This document shows positions 12,228-23,592 of a stretch of 64,000 nucleotides of DNA, piece after piece; position 1 is the stretch's first letter, and each line of letters opens with the position of its first letter. Below the pieces are notes generated by a model, which saw nothing but the letters and a program-made list of their open reading frames with translations, had not been told where the DNA came from and searched no databases. The position numbers and the translations under genes are program-made. This DNA is from Sistotremastrum niveocremeum HHB9708 (Eukaryota; Basidiomycota; Agaricomycetes; Sistotremastrales; Sistotremastraceae), in the NCBI GenBank assembly GCA_001630475.1, contig KV419420.1, positions 208,097 to 272,096 on the forward strand. The letters are read 5' to 3'.

Positions 12228-15200
12228 CTCCCCCTCGAGTTCGTGTATCCCGAGGGTATTTAGGTGAGTCTCGAAAAGGGGGCGAGCGAGGGCTTTGGTG
12301 AATAGGTCGGCAACATTTTCTTTTGACGGAACATAGTTGATGCTTATGTCTTTCGCTTCGAGTCGTTCCCGAACGAAATGGTGTCGAATATCGATATGTT
12401 TGGTTCTCCCGTAGCTAGTGGATCCCTTAGCGAATGCAATGGTACCTTGATTGTCTATATAGACAGGGGTGGGATCATCTGTGGCGAAGTCAAGTTCCCG
12501 GACAAACTCTCGCATCCAAAGTCCTTGCTGTAACGCATGGCAAGCAGCCATGTATTCCGCTTCGAGGGTCGATAGAGCGACAGTAGGTTGTAGTTTAGAA
12601 CTCCAACCCACTAGGCTACCAAAGCAATAGGCAGCATATCCGGACGTAGATCGTCTGTTGTCTCGATCTTCGGCCCAATCAGCATCCGAGTAGATCTCGA
12701 GTGGCACATCGCTTCCTTTAGTTCCCAGTCGAAGACCATGGTTCCGTGTTCCCTTAAGGTATTTCAGGATCCTTTTCACAGCTGTCCAATGTCCAGGGCC
12801 GGGATTACTGTTGAACCGGGCAAGCTTTTGGACCGGGTGTGCGATGTCCGGCCTGGTGGCACTGACTAGGTAATTGAGGGCACCTAGAGCTTGGCGATAC
12901 GGGACTTTCTGCATGGCTTCAATGGTTTCAAGGTCGTCGGGGGAAGGTGACATGGAGCTGTCAATGGTCACAGATGGGTCTAGTGGCGTGGAGACAGGTT
13001 TGACTTCGTAGCTGTCAAGATTGAACCGTTGAAGAATATTGTCAATGAAAGCTCTTTGCGTCATGATGCAAGATCCGTCCTTTTGATTGACAATTTCTAG
13101 GCCTAGCAGCCAATGTATTTCTCCGCCAAAGACCATCTGGACTTTTTCGCCAATTTCCTGTTCAAGGCGATCTGCTTCGGTGTTAGAACTGGAAGTCATT
13201 GCAAGATCATCGACTGCCATGTTGACAATACTCGCTCCGGTATTGGTGTGACGAATATAGACAGCATGATCGACGTGAATCCTTTGGAATCCAAGTTCTT
13301 TGTAGATCCCATTGATATGCAGGTACCATACGCGTCCAGCTTGTTTAAGTCCGTATAAGGGGGCTTGCAATATGCAAACATCCCCTTTGTCACCTTCTTC
13401 AAAACCTTGGGGTTGCCGGAGATCGATCTGTTCCTCGAGTATGCCATTGAGGTATGCTGATTTGACGTCTCCTTGCCTGGTCACCCATCCAAGTCTTTTT
13501 CCCAGTGTAATGACGATCCGGAGAGATTCGAAACGACCGACTGGAGCAAATACGTCGAAATACGACTCGCCAAATTTCTGCGAGAATCCCTGGGCCACTA
13601 GACGTGCCTTATATTTGGTGATTGTTCCCTTTGCATCGTGTTTGATATGGTAGACCCATTTAGATCCGACTAGTTGGACTCCAGGACGTCGTTTCCCAAC
13701 ATACCACGTGCCATATTGCTGAAGCGTTTCGTGTTCGCTTTCCATGGCTTTGATCCAATGCTCCCTGTCCTCGCTATTGATTGCTTCTTCATATGATCTG
13801 GGTTCCATGCCAGAAGGAAGTCGAGTATGAGCACTGAAAGCTCGATTTTCTCGTTCCATGATCTCAGTTGTCTCGGACGGAGGCGGTGTGAGCTCAGATT
13901 CATTGTCTGAATCATCCTCTGCTTCATTGTTGGGAGCTCCATCGAGCGGCACAAGGATCTCAGGGGGTAGGTTGGCCTTACGACGAGATTTCCTTTGTTG
14001 AATTGGTTCTGGATTCTCTTGAATTGGCTCGTTCCTGGGCTGGGATCTCCTTAATTCGTCTGCACTCGCTTCTGGTATGTTTTCATCACGATGAGCTGTT
14101 GTTTCGACTGCTGATTGTGGTTCTTCGTCATGGGTATGATAGCGATCGATTGCAGCTTCTTCGGGTATTTCTTCTGACGTTTCCGTGTCTGATGGTTTGT
14201 TGACAGATGCCGAATCAGATTCCAGAAGCTTTACTCCCCCTGCAGACGTAGTAAAGGGGATTTCCACAATCGTATGCAGGGATTCGTCAAAAATAACGTG
14301 GCATGATTTATAGTAGCGTTGGGACTTGGAATCATAGCAGCGGTAGGCTTTACTGTGATCGTAATAACCTAGGAAAATGCACTGAATCGACTTTGGCTCC
14401 AGCTTCTTTCTCATCTCATCTGGCACATGCACCCAACACCTTACCCCGAATTCGCGTAGATGTCCCACAAACGGTTTCCCCCCACTCCATAATTCGTAGG
14501 GGGTTCGACCATTGATTGCACTAGACGGACTGCGATTTCGGAGGTAAGTGGCGGTTCGTACAGCATCGGCCCAGAATGAGAGGCTCACGTTTCGAGCATA
14601 GAGCATGGCACGAACACGCTCCATAATGGTGCGATTACCACGTTCAGCAACGCCATTTTGTTCGGGTGAATATGGAGCGGTTGTTTCGTGGATGATCCCA
14701 TGTTCGGTGAGCCAAGCAGATATCGCTGAGTTCATGAATTCCCCGCCATTATCAGTTCTGAATCGCTTCCAGGTGGAGTCAACTTCATTCTCAACCATTG
14801 GTTTGAATGATTTGAGAATGTCAAGTACGCCGGCTTTGTCACGAAGGAAATAGACCCAGTACATCCGGGTATGGTCGTCTGTGAGTCCCAGGAAGTACCT
14901 GTTACCCCCCTTCGATATAACGCTGAAAGGTCCACATAGATCGGCATGAATGAGCTCCAAAGGACGAGTGGCACGACTTTTCGAAGAAGGGAAGGTGGTC
15001 CTTTGATGTTTGCCCATGATGCATGGGGAACAAACTGGAAGTGGCGCATCGGGTAGGAGATCGGTAGGATCAACTTCCATGCCTTCGACGAGATTGTTTT
15101 TGATCATAGAGATGACAGAATCGACTCCTTGGTGACAGGTACGCCGATGCCAGAGGTTTATGTTCGCTTTTGGGGCATGAGGAACTTTGGAGACATGAGC

Positions 15201-16613
15201 ACGCGGGATCTCGATAGCGGCGTTGATGGGCCACATTCCATTACGCTTGTGGGCTGTCCCAATAAATTTTCCTTTCTGATTATACCAGTTTTCGATCCCA
15301 AGCTTGGAACGTGATTCCCAGCCGTCTGCATCGAGTTGGGCCTTGGAAATAAGTCGTACACCGCCATGAGGAGCGTACAGGACATTCTTGAGCTCGGTAG
15401 TGAGTCCAGTATCGTTCCAAGTGATACGGACTGATCCAACACCTGAAGCATGAACAGAGTTTTCGCCTATCCCTTTAATCGACACGCTAGTTGGCTGAAT
15501 GGACACAAAATCACCAATGTTGTCTGTGATATGCCGAGTGGCACCAGAATCGATGACATAGCCATTCAGGAAGTCAGCAGTGAATGCTGCGACAAATGCA
15601 CGTGGGTCGATCTGGGTATCAACAGCGATGGCTGAGTTCGCTACTGGAGTGACTGGGGAAGCTGTGGTGGTTGTGGCATCTGCCATTCGTGCTCGAGGGC
15701 GTCCATTAGGATGTTCAGGTGTTTTGATGTTTCCATAAGGTCGATCAGGGTGTCCCTGACCTTCCTTTCCGCCCCCAACGCCCCAGCAGGCGTCCTTGGT
15801 ATGTCCTGATACGCCACAGTTCTGGCAACGAGGTCTGACAGCAGATCTAGTATTGGCTGATCTCGCCGCAAGGGCTGCCTCGGTTCCTCTAGCACGTCTC
15901 CGTTGATACTCTTCAGCGACCCTGATAGGGACTTCGTCCATGTTAATGGTGGCTGGAGTGAAGGTTTGGACCAAAGTAGTCCAAGATTCCGGAAGGGATG
16001 CGAGGATAGTGGAGGCATGTTGACGATCGCTGATAATGACGCCAAGGTGTGCCAGCTCATGTTTGATCCGAACTAGCTCGTTGAGATGAGGTTCCAGTTC
16101 ACCTCCTTCGGCCAGAACCGTTCTGAAGAACTGTTGTTGGAGCGTAATTTCGTGCAGTGCACCCTTTTTCTCGTAGGTATTCGAAAGGATCTTCAACGCT
16201 TCGGCAGACGTCTCAACTAGTTCGATTAATGGCAATATACTTCCATCAACCGCGAACATGATTTCGGCGAGTGCTCTGCCGTCGTTATCGACCCAGGTCG
16301 CGAGTTGAGTGGCATCGGGTGGCGTAGGGGTCGTTGTTGTCGTACCGTCTGCAGCCGTCTTCGTGGCATAGGTAGTGGTCGGCTTTGGCTCCATCCCAGA
16401 AGAATATTTCCATAGCTTTATCGAAATAAGAAACTGTTTCATATGTATCTTCCACACATAATAATTGTCCATCCCTTTTAGAGCAGGAAATCGCCGGTGG
16501 GTTGTGCTCTCGGTTGATGACATTTTTGGTGGCTTGGAGTCGATGAGATGGATAGGAAGTGGGTGAGTGATGCCTTGAACGAAGAAGGATATTGGTACGA
16601 TGACTAGAGCGCA

Positions 16614-16625
16614 GGGCTCATAACC
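16614..16625 (-). other. Copia primer-binding site (anticodon-arm type)
   Basis: On the minus strand GGTTATGAGCCC directly follows the 5' LTR. It is complementary to the anticodon arm of initiator tRNA-Met, the half-tRNA primer type. It is identical to the site of the left-edge element at 638-649. Confidence 0.75.
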
Positions 16626-16905
16626 TGTACGAAATATAGTCTCAGTGTGTGTTACAAGCACTAAGTATATATTAGTTAGAACTACCTGTACGAAATATAG
16701 TCTGTACAGGCGATGAGTGATCGAATAAAAGAATACAAAATAGATACTGACCTCAGTGTGTGTTACAAGCACTGAGGTCTACATGAAACTCCGCTAGCCT
16801 ACTATACAGTCGCAGCGATTATTCATACTCCGCACTCCGACAGAGTGGCATAGCGCGGTGGTCCCTAATTGGGCTCGGTCTCAGTAACGGACTCGATATC
16901 TAACA
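16626..16905 (-). repeat. Copia LTR, 5' copy (right)
   Basis: 280 bp, by eye identical to 11948-12227, with the same ends and internal paired repeats. The target duplication CCGCT follows at 16906-16910. Confidence 0.95.
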
Positions 16906-16910
16906 CCGCT
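16906..16910. repeat. Target-site duplication, right copy (CCGCT)
   Basis: Matches 11943-11947 exactly. Host coding sequence resumes immediately after it. Confidence 0.9.
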
Positions 16911-17600
16911 ATCTCGAATTCATAAAACTAGCAACGAACGTCTCGATTTGGCCTCTCCTGATTTGGGACGAATTACCTACTTGGACCAACGAACGAGCTT
17001 GTATAATCGGAGATGCAGCTCACGCTATGTTCCCTAGTACGTCTTTCCTGCTCCGTTCGAGCCCTCCCCTCAACTGAGTACTTAATTATGCTGGATCGGA
17101 TAGTGCTTGGACAAGGTGGAGCTCAGGGCGTCGAAGACGCTATCTTCCTCGCAGCATTACTTCCATTAGGAACATCGAATGATACCTCGGTTTTGAAGGA
17201 GCAACTGGAATTATTTGAGGGCCTTCGCAAGCCGCGAGCGTCAAAGGTACAGGATCTGTCTAACCGCATGGGAAGGGGATTACCTCGTGTAAGAATTGGT
17301 GAGTTCTGTCGAACGAGCTGAAGGGCAGAGATGATTATGTCGTATGCAGAAGGCGAACTGGAGGAGCGGCTGTATCAGTATGATGCAGCCAAGGAAGCCA
17401 AGAATGCTCTTGAGTCGTTAAAGTAAAGCTTTAGAGTGGCCTCGAGCTGTAACAATCGCAGACCCAGTTTATAGTATTGATCATGATAGTCAACTCATTA
17501 CTCGGACATGGCCATACATCGTGTATTCATCAAATATCCTACACCGCACCACCTAAAAAAGAATCCCAAATCCCAAATCCCACAAGTCAACTCAACCCAA

Positions 17601-20592
17601 CTAAAGATTATACCTAAAAGTAGGACTCTTATCACCCAACCTCCTCACCTCCTCCCCACTAATCTTCAATCCCTCACCACCCTCCCCACCAGCCACCATC
17701 TTCGCCCTCTTCGCATTAATATACCTGTACGCAATAACATTCGTTATAACAGCGAAGATGCCGAGCCAGGTGAACATCATCGCGATACCATCTATACGCC
17801 CGATTAGTTAATCCAATATTTGAGCCCGGACATCGAGAGAAGGAAAGAGGAAAGAAAAGGTGGAGAGGAGGGGAAGAGGGCAGAGGAGGGGAGGGGGAGA
17901 GAAAAGGAAGGGACTTACGACCGAGCTTGTAACGCGGTGCATCCTTCGACCGATACACATTCGAGAACATCGCCCCCGAGAAATTCCCAATCCCAATATG
18001 CAGCGCCATACCTACACATCTCTTATAATGTCCTGCAAAATTATTACTCGCCCTATACCCCCTTGTTAGCATTATGATACAATATTGGGTATTAAAGAAA
18101 AAGAGGGGGAGGAGGGGAGAGCATCAGGGGAGGGGAAGGGAGGGGAAGGGAAGGGAAGGGAAGAGGGAAAGACGGACCAGGAGATGAGGACGGGAAAAGC
18201 ACCATACGCTCCACCAAGAATGAGATATATCGCAAAGTAGTGCGCTCCCCATTTGACGTCGGAGAGGAGGATGGAGTAGCCGATTACGTTGAGGGTTAAT
18301 GCGAAGAGGATGAACGGTCTACATCGTACCCATCGTCAGTAAGTGAGAGAGAGGGGGGAGGGAGAAGGGACGTACGAGCGAAGACCGGTTCGATCGGAAT
18401 AGAATGTATTGAACAAGAGAACGATAGCTGCGATCATATAAGCTGTCGTATCTCAGACATAGATCGAATTACATACTTCCGAATACGAACTGAAAGCATC
18501 GTAAGCGACATCCAACCAAGAACAAAATCAACACTCACAGGAGGAATAGTCATCAACTGCGTATCAGCAGTATCAAATCCAAAACTCTTAACAACGCTAG
18601 GCGTAAAGAACACAACACCATAGACTATACACCCATTAATATCCAATATTCAATCAAGGGAATGGGAGGACTGACGCGGTCCAATGATAGACATATAAAG
18701 CAATACATGCGTGTAGACTTGCCAGTCGCAGATCGCATCTTTGACGTATTGCCATGAGAAATCTTCATCTTCTCCTTGTTCGGAATATGCGAATTCTAGA
18801 GCGTAGATGATCAGTCTGGACTCTCATCCATACGATTCGAAGAGAAGGAAAATGGGAGACGGCTTCGAACTGTGACCGAACCCGAACTCCCAATCGAAAT
18901 CACTCCATCTCGGCCCGGAACCAAATTATCGAACCACGAACACGAAATCTGGAATAGGGAAGACGGGAATAAAGACTCACTCTGACGCCAAACAACATAC
19001 GCCCGTTCATGCGGCTTCAAATAACTCGCCGTCGCCGGGAAATCATAAAGCACTAACCAAATGACGTCATCAGTCAGTCAACACCATATTTAGCGGGCGC
19101 TCCGCAAGGGCCTAGGCGCCTAGGGAAGGGAAAGAAGGGATGCGCGCTTACCCAATGCGGCAACCAGTCCTGCGGCGACTGTTGCGATTCCTTCGAGGAT
19201 CTACAAAGGCGCTCGTCAGTCACAATAAATTGGGGACGAGACGCCAGACGAGAGGAGGAGAGGAGGATGAGGGGAGGAGAGGAGGATGAGGGGATAGGGG
19301 AAGGGAGGGGGAATGGGGAAGGGGAGGGGACGTACGAATATCCATTGCCACGCATGTAATCCCTGTATCCCCTCCATGAAAGAGATAGCATAAGCCAACA
19401 ATCCGCTGAATGCTCCTCTATTCCCAAACATCACCATCAGTATATCCGGATAATGTAGAAGTGAGGGGGGAGGGGGGGGGACGTACGCAATTGATGCGGC
19501 TGCGAAGAATATTCCAATGCGGAAACTGAGCTCATGACGTGGGTACCAGAACGTAAGATAATAAGCGACGCCTGTAAATATGAATTAGAAGGCCTCGCAA
19601 TACTGATTGAAGACATTCGACGTGCCTGGGAAGAGGCCGGCTTCTGCGACACCGAGACATGCACGTACTCCGACGAGCTGATGATAATTCTTCACAAGAC
19701 CCATCATAGTCATCACCACGCCCCAAATCACCTACACGCACACATCGCATCACATCACATCAGAACACTCGTCCTCGTACTCTTATCAAAGGAAGGAGGG
19801 ACTGACAGTCAAAAGTGGAATCCAGCTATCAAAAGTGACACAAAGTGAGATGAGGAGGGATCGAAGCCGAAGAAGGAGGGGTACGTACCGCGAGGGACGG
19901 AAGTACTTCAAGACGAGACTGATTGGCAGTTGAGCTTGACGGCGCATGATAGATAGATAGAAGACGGGTTACGTACTTTGATGGGAATTCAAGAAGACAG
20001 TAGGGCTAGATCGCCAAAGACGCTTGGTGAGCTTCCATTATCAAACGTTGTAGGTATGAATTGGGCTTACGATGAAGAACATGGTCTAAGGAATAGGATG
20101 ATTAGCAAGACGAGGGAGGGATGGAGGGATGGATGGGACGTACGAGAGCGATGTTGTATCGATTACCCGTGAGGTTGAGATCTTTTGTGAGACCTTCGAT
20201 CGCAGCGTTACCTGAACGAAAACGTCGTCATCAGCTGATCATAGGGGTTCACATGCGAGCACATACCAATATTGCCCCTGTCAAGTTGCGAACAAAGGTA
20301 AAGCAGCGCAAGAATAGGCATCGTCCTACACAATCCTTCAATCACCCTCTCACCACCAAATGCAAAACAAAGCAACGTACCTCCAATCGATCTTGCGGTA
20401 CAAAGCCTTTATCTGCGCTTCACTCAACTGAGGTGGCGAATCCGCAAGAAGCTGTTGTGACCCCCCCTCAGTCTTTTGATCTATCGTATATCCTTTATCT
20501 GAAGAGTGATCATCGTTGGTCGGACTGTCGGGTACACCAGTGTAGTTCTGAGTCGGCTGAGTGCCCAGTGCTTTCTCGTTAAGCTGAGCCAT
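17601..20592 (-). CDS. ACS-family MFS transporter 1 (allantoate/nicotinate permease-like)
   Basis: Starts at ATG 20592 (MAQLNEKAL) and ends at 17601, through about 16 small exons recovered by comparison with the paralogue at 23593-26221. The family marks are YRKIDWR before the first helix, LALLYLCSQLDRGNIGNA at helix 1-2, VGVRACLGVAEAGLFPG, YLTFWYPR, WQWIFILEG and the end RRLGDKSPTFRY, typical of the Dal5/Tna1/Seo1 anion:cation symporters. These are 12-helix plasma-membrane proteins that import organic anions such as allantoate, nicotinate or phthalate. The location beside FAD monooxygenases suggests an aromatic-acid substrate (inference). Several introns carry long C/T tracts (sense strand) just after the donor site, which the paralogue lacks. 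I see no clear break in the coding parts. Confidence 0.85.
17820..17915 (+). repeat. G/A-rich low-complexity tract in an intron
   Basis: Plus-strand runs of GGGGA, GGAGG and GGGAA units inside an intron of transporter 1. On the sense strand this is a C/T tract that begins right after the GTAAGTCCC donor. Confidence 0.75.
18095..18180 (+). repeat. GGGGAAGGGA minisatellite-like tract in an intron
   Basis: Tandem GGGAA and GGGGAA units inside another intron of transporter 1. Several runs of three or more G on the plus strand could form a G-quadruplex. Confidence 0.8.
19240..19335 (+). repeat. GAGGAGAGGAGGATGAGGG tandem tract in an intron
   Basis: At least two near-perfect copies of a GGAGAGGAGGATGAGGGGA unit followed by GGGGAA runs, again inside an intron of transporter 1 and adjoining its donor site. 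A shorter run of Gs lies at 19465-19481 in the next intron. Confidence 0.8.
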
Positions 20593-23592
20593 CGGATTCG
20601 AGGTCGATCACGGGATGGGGTGGGTGGAGGAGAGCAAATCCCTAATCTCGCAGAAGCAGCCTTTGAGGGGGCTCTTATATGTGGACAGAAAGGGGGCCGG
20701 GCCTAGCGCTCAGGCTGAGGCTAGATATAGAGGTAGCACGACAACGACGTACGAGCGAACGAGTCATCACGTGAATGGAGTTTAAGGGTTCTAGGAGTTC
20801 AGGGACAACTCAATCGACACAGATCCAGAAAAAGAGAGAGCTCGAATGGAGAAGGCGACATCATTGACATGTGCCAACGCTTACGCTTGGCGGTGCAAGC
20901 GGAAAGTATCGGTTCGGTTTGCGGACTTTCAATTCCCCTGTCTCTGAAATTCTGAATCGTGCTCTTGTTCTCATTGGCCAATTGGACTGTTCGATGATTG
21001 GCCGTCTAATGCATTTTATGCGCATTTGACTCGGGTTGCGATTCTTCTCATGTTTCAGAAATTTATTTCTGGCGAGGGTGCTTCTTCGATTCTTGGGACG
21101 CTCCAGCTCCAGCTCATCGATATCGATTTGGCCATGAGCGTCTGTCTGTCTGTCTGGCTTGATACTGTACCGGCGTCTCGACCGAGTGAAAGACCCCAGA
21201 TCTCGGAATGGCTGATAACGACACTACGCCAGAACCAGAACAGGAATCGGTGGCATCGGCTCAATCACTCATTTCTCAAATTCTCACTCACTCAGTCATC
21301 CTTCCACTCCTATCGCAAGCTGCGACCAAACTCCCACAAAAGGCAGGGCAGCCTCGCGATGAATATACTTCCGGAAGTGTACGACGGGCCGTTGATTCAT
21401 TCAAGTTGCTTCTCGATCGTGCCGTTTCTCGTTTCTCGTTGTCTGAGCCCTATTGGACCGGTACCGGCATCGATCCATCTCCGTCTCCGAAATTCTGAAT
21501 TCTGAGAATCTGAGACTCTGAGACTCTGAGAGCTTCTTTGATTAGCGTTGATCGAGTTGAGCCAGTACGTCACCTCCCTCCGATTCAGAGCCGATCGTCG
21601 ATCTCATGCCCATATTCAATTCTTCACGGATTTCATCGAAGGCTGAGTTCACTAGAGGTTTCAGTCGTCTTCTACTCGCTTGAGCTCCTGTTTGACAGGT
21701 ACATGATTGAGGGTTAAGACTAGGACTAGAACGCTATGGCTAGAACGATGACTGATCATTCGGATTACTCATTCAACCTCCCAGCGCCATACTCAGAACC
21801 GTATTCTAATTGCGCTAGCTCGTATGTACCTCAACTCTCGACCCTCTCGTAATGATCACGAAGCCCACACTCCACTCACTAACACCCGTTGTGCAAAGAT
21901 CTCACGCTCCAGTCTGGCTAGCCAACCAAAAGATTCACTTCTCCCGCGGAGCCTGAACGCTTTGTCATCGTCAACAACATTCCTACATCCTCGACGTGAA
22001 ACCCTACCTATCCTCCTACCCACGCGTCATATCCTCCTGAGTCCTAACACCCTATAGACCTCCTCACCAATTACCGAATCAAGCTCGGACCCTTATACCA
22101 TTCCGGGTATACAGTCCAAGGGTCTTCCCTTCCCTGATCCCTTTTCTCATTAGCGGCAGGTAATCTCCACACCATTCTCCCAAGTAAGACCCTCACTTGC
22201 TTCCCTGTTCTCTCCGAAAGCCTCTCCCACCTCACCCTCGAACCCTCGAGTCATCCGGTAATCAGGGCATCTCAACTCCTATTCCAACTCGTCGCACATC
22301 CCTTTTCCCTGACTCCTCAAGTCCAATCCTCTAACTCTCCTCGCTGGAGATATACGATATCGATCTGATCAGCTGACGGCCTACGGATTCAATATTAATG
22401 TCGATCCTTTCTATCGCATGGCTCGATCACTCCGAGTCCGAGTCCCGATATCCCGGTCGGATAACCATATGGCTCACGAAGCGAACTAAGCGAATTCTCA
22501 ATATGACGTTTGCTTCCGGATCGTTCTCTTCATTGGGTGTTCGGCTGTAAGGTTTTTTTGCCAGAAGGAGACAGTACTAGTTTTCGATCGTTGCCTGAGG
22601 CCTGAGCTTTGTGGATTTTATTCGCTCTTGATCGTATATCTCTCATTCTCCGCGGATCCTCAGCTCCCGTCAAATCGGATATGCCTTTGCCTTCTCCACT
22701 GCCCACTACGGTCCTGGACTTTGACTATCTCACTTTACAGGATTGGTCTCGGTCGTCGTCTACCGAGTTTCGATTTCGCATCAGGTTAGTGGGTCGAAGC
22801 TTGAGGACGATGGCGAGATACGCCGGGGTCCACTTTCTCAGGCTAAACACCATCAGATCGCAGTGCAGGTTCGTCCTTCTCATCGCGTCGGGACAGCTTC
22901 TGTGTGAACTTCCAATCATAATTGACATCAGATATTATACCTGCCTCGTTGCAGATATATCTTTCTGTCATGGCTTGTCCGTTGAATGATCAATATACGA
23001 TGGTCCAAGAATTACTAGTCCAAGTAATACATGTAAGCTCTCGGAGAGTCCGAGAGTGACAAATTATCCAGAGAAGTCGTAAAGAAGTGCTTAATATGAT
23101 GATATCAGAGTCTGATCATCTCCATGTTTCCGACTTCGACACGCGAAAATGGTCGGCGAAGAACGGAACGCTGATACTCAGTAATGCAAGAAATCGGAGG
23201 ACACCGGAACGTCCCTAGCACGAGATGCCCTACACAACGGCTATAGCATATAACGTATATTGGAGTGACCTGAAACCTGGGGAGCAATAATACACGGAAC
23301 CTATCTCGAGACTCGTAGAGCTGCCAAATCGAGCTTTGCAAAGTGAGCAGGAAATCCGCGTGGCATGATGATGACGCACCGTTTGCTTCCGATCGGCATT
23401 TCGGCGATCTCATCGACCGATCTCGAAGCTTCGCACTTCTCACCAGATTTCGGACAGAGACAAGCTACAGGCTTCGGAATCGAAACGCGGACGATCAGGC
23501 TACTCGTACACAACCTTAATTTAATAGCCTTCCAAACCTTACCCTACACTAATCCATCCAAAAATATAATCAAAAAAGTACCAATTTCGCCG
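20593..23592. other. 3 kb intergenic between the two transporters
   Basis: Upstream DNA of transporter 1 and downstream DNA of transporter 2. It holds a CGCTTACG element at 20878-20885 and one weak short ORF (21208-21498). The other open frames show no splice continuation or family signs. Confidence 0.4.
21208..21498 (+). CDS. Possible small protein, 96 residues
   Basis: An uninterrupted ATG frame encodes an acidic start (MADNDTTPEPEQES), a helical-looking middle (SLISQILTHSVILPLLSQ) and a second helix (VRRAVDSFKLLLDRAVSRF). I do not recognise it. Codon composition looks coding and the overlapping frame in the other phase does not, but there is no paralogue in the window. It may be chance. 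Confidence 0.3.
   Translation: MADNDTTPEPEQESVASAQSLISQILTHSVILPLLSQAATKLPQKAGQPRDEYTSGSVRRAVDSFKLLLDRAVSRFSLSEPYWTGTGIDPSPSPKF

Larger units (their letters stand above)
11948..16905 (-). mobile_element. Copia LTR retrotransposon, looks whole
   Basis: A 4958-bp minus-strand element with two 280-bp LTRs, a primer-binding site, a polypurine tract (GAGGGGGAG beside the left LTR) and one long gag-pol reading frame from ATG 16523 to 12222, about 1433 residues. Parts in order, with rough residue positions: gag; zinc knuckle CQNCGVSGHTKDAC near 232; aspartic protease with DSGA near 324; integrase with an HHCC domain near 455-505 and D,D,E-type core blocks near 528, 590 and 622; reverse transcriptase near 960-1110; and RNase H near 1268-1355. 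Protease, integrase, RT, RNase H is the Copia (Ty1) order. The LTRs look identical by eye, so the insertion is recent. No break is apparent. It lies antisense in monooxygenase 2. Confidence 0.95.
10813..17426 (+). pseudogene. FAD monooxygenase 2, interrupted by a Copia element
   Basis: The host gene starts at ATG 10813 (MSDSLPDKTAPVP); the longer frame from 10759 begins at a GTG and was not chosen. Exon borders match monooxygenase 1. It has VGAGIAGLTLAIALRKEGHH for FAD binding, a GADGIN motif, and after the insertion GDAAHAMFP and LGQGGAQGVEDA. A 5 kb Copia element (11948-16905) lies inside the exon that encodes SDFAPR / YLEFIKL. Its 5-bp flank CCGCT is present on both sides and the host reading frame resumes after the second copy, so apart from the element no other damage is obvious. 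Normal protein cannot be made from this copy unless the insertion is absent from a second nucleus. The role would be the same as in paralogue 1. Confidence 0.85.

Noticed and set aside
21026-21505. 159-residue plus-strand frame
   Set aside because: Composition is non-coding-like and it overlaps a better short frame at 21208-21498 in another phase.
22609-22989. 126-residue plus-strand frame
   Set aside because: Starts at GTG, has no recognised motif and no splice extension.
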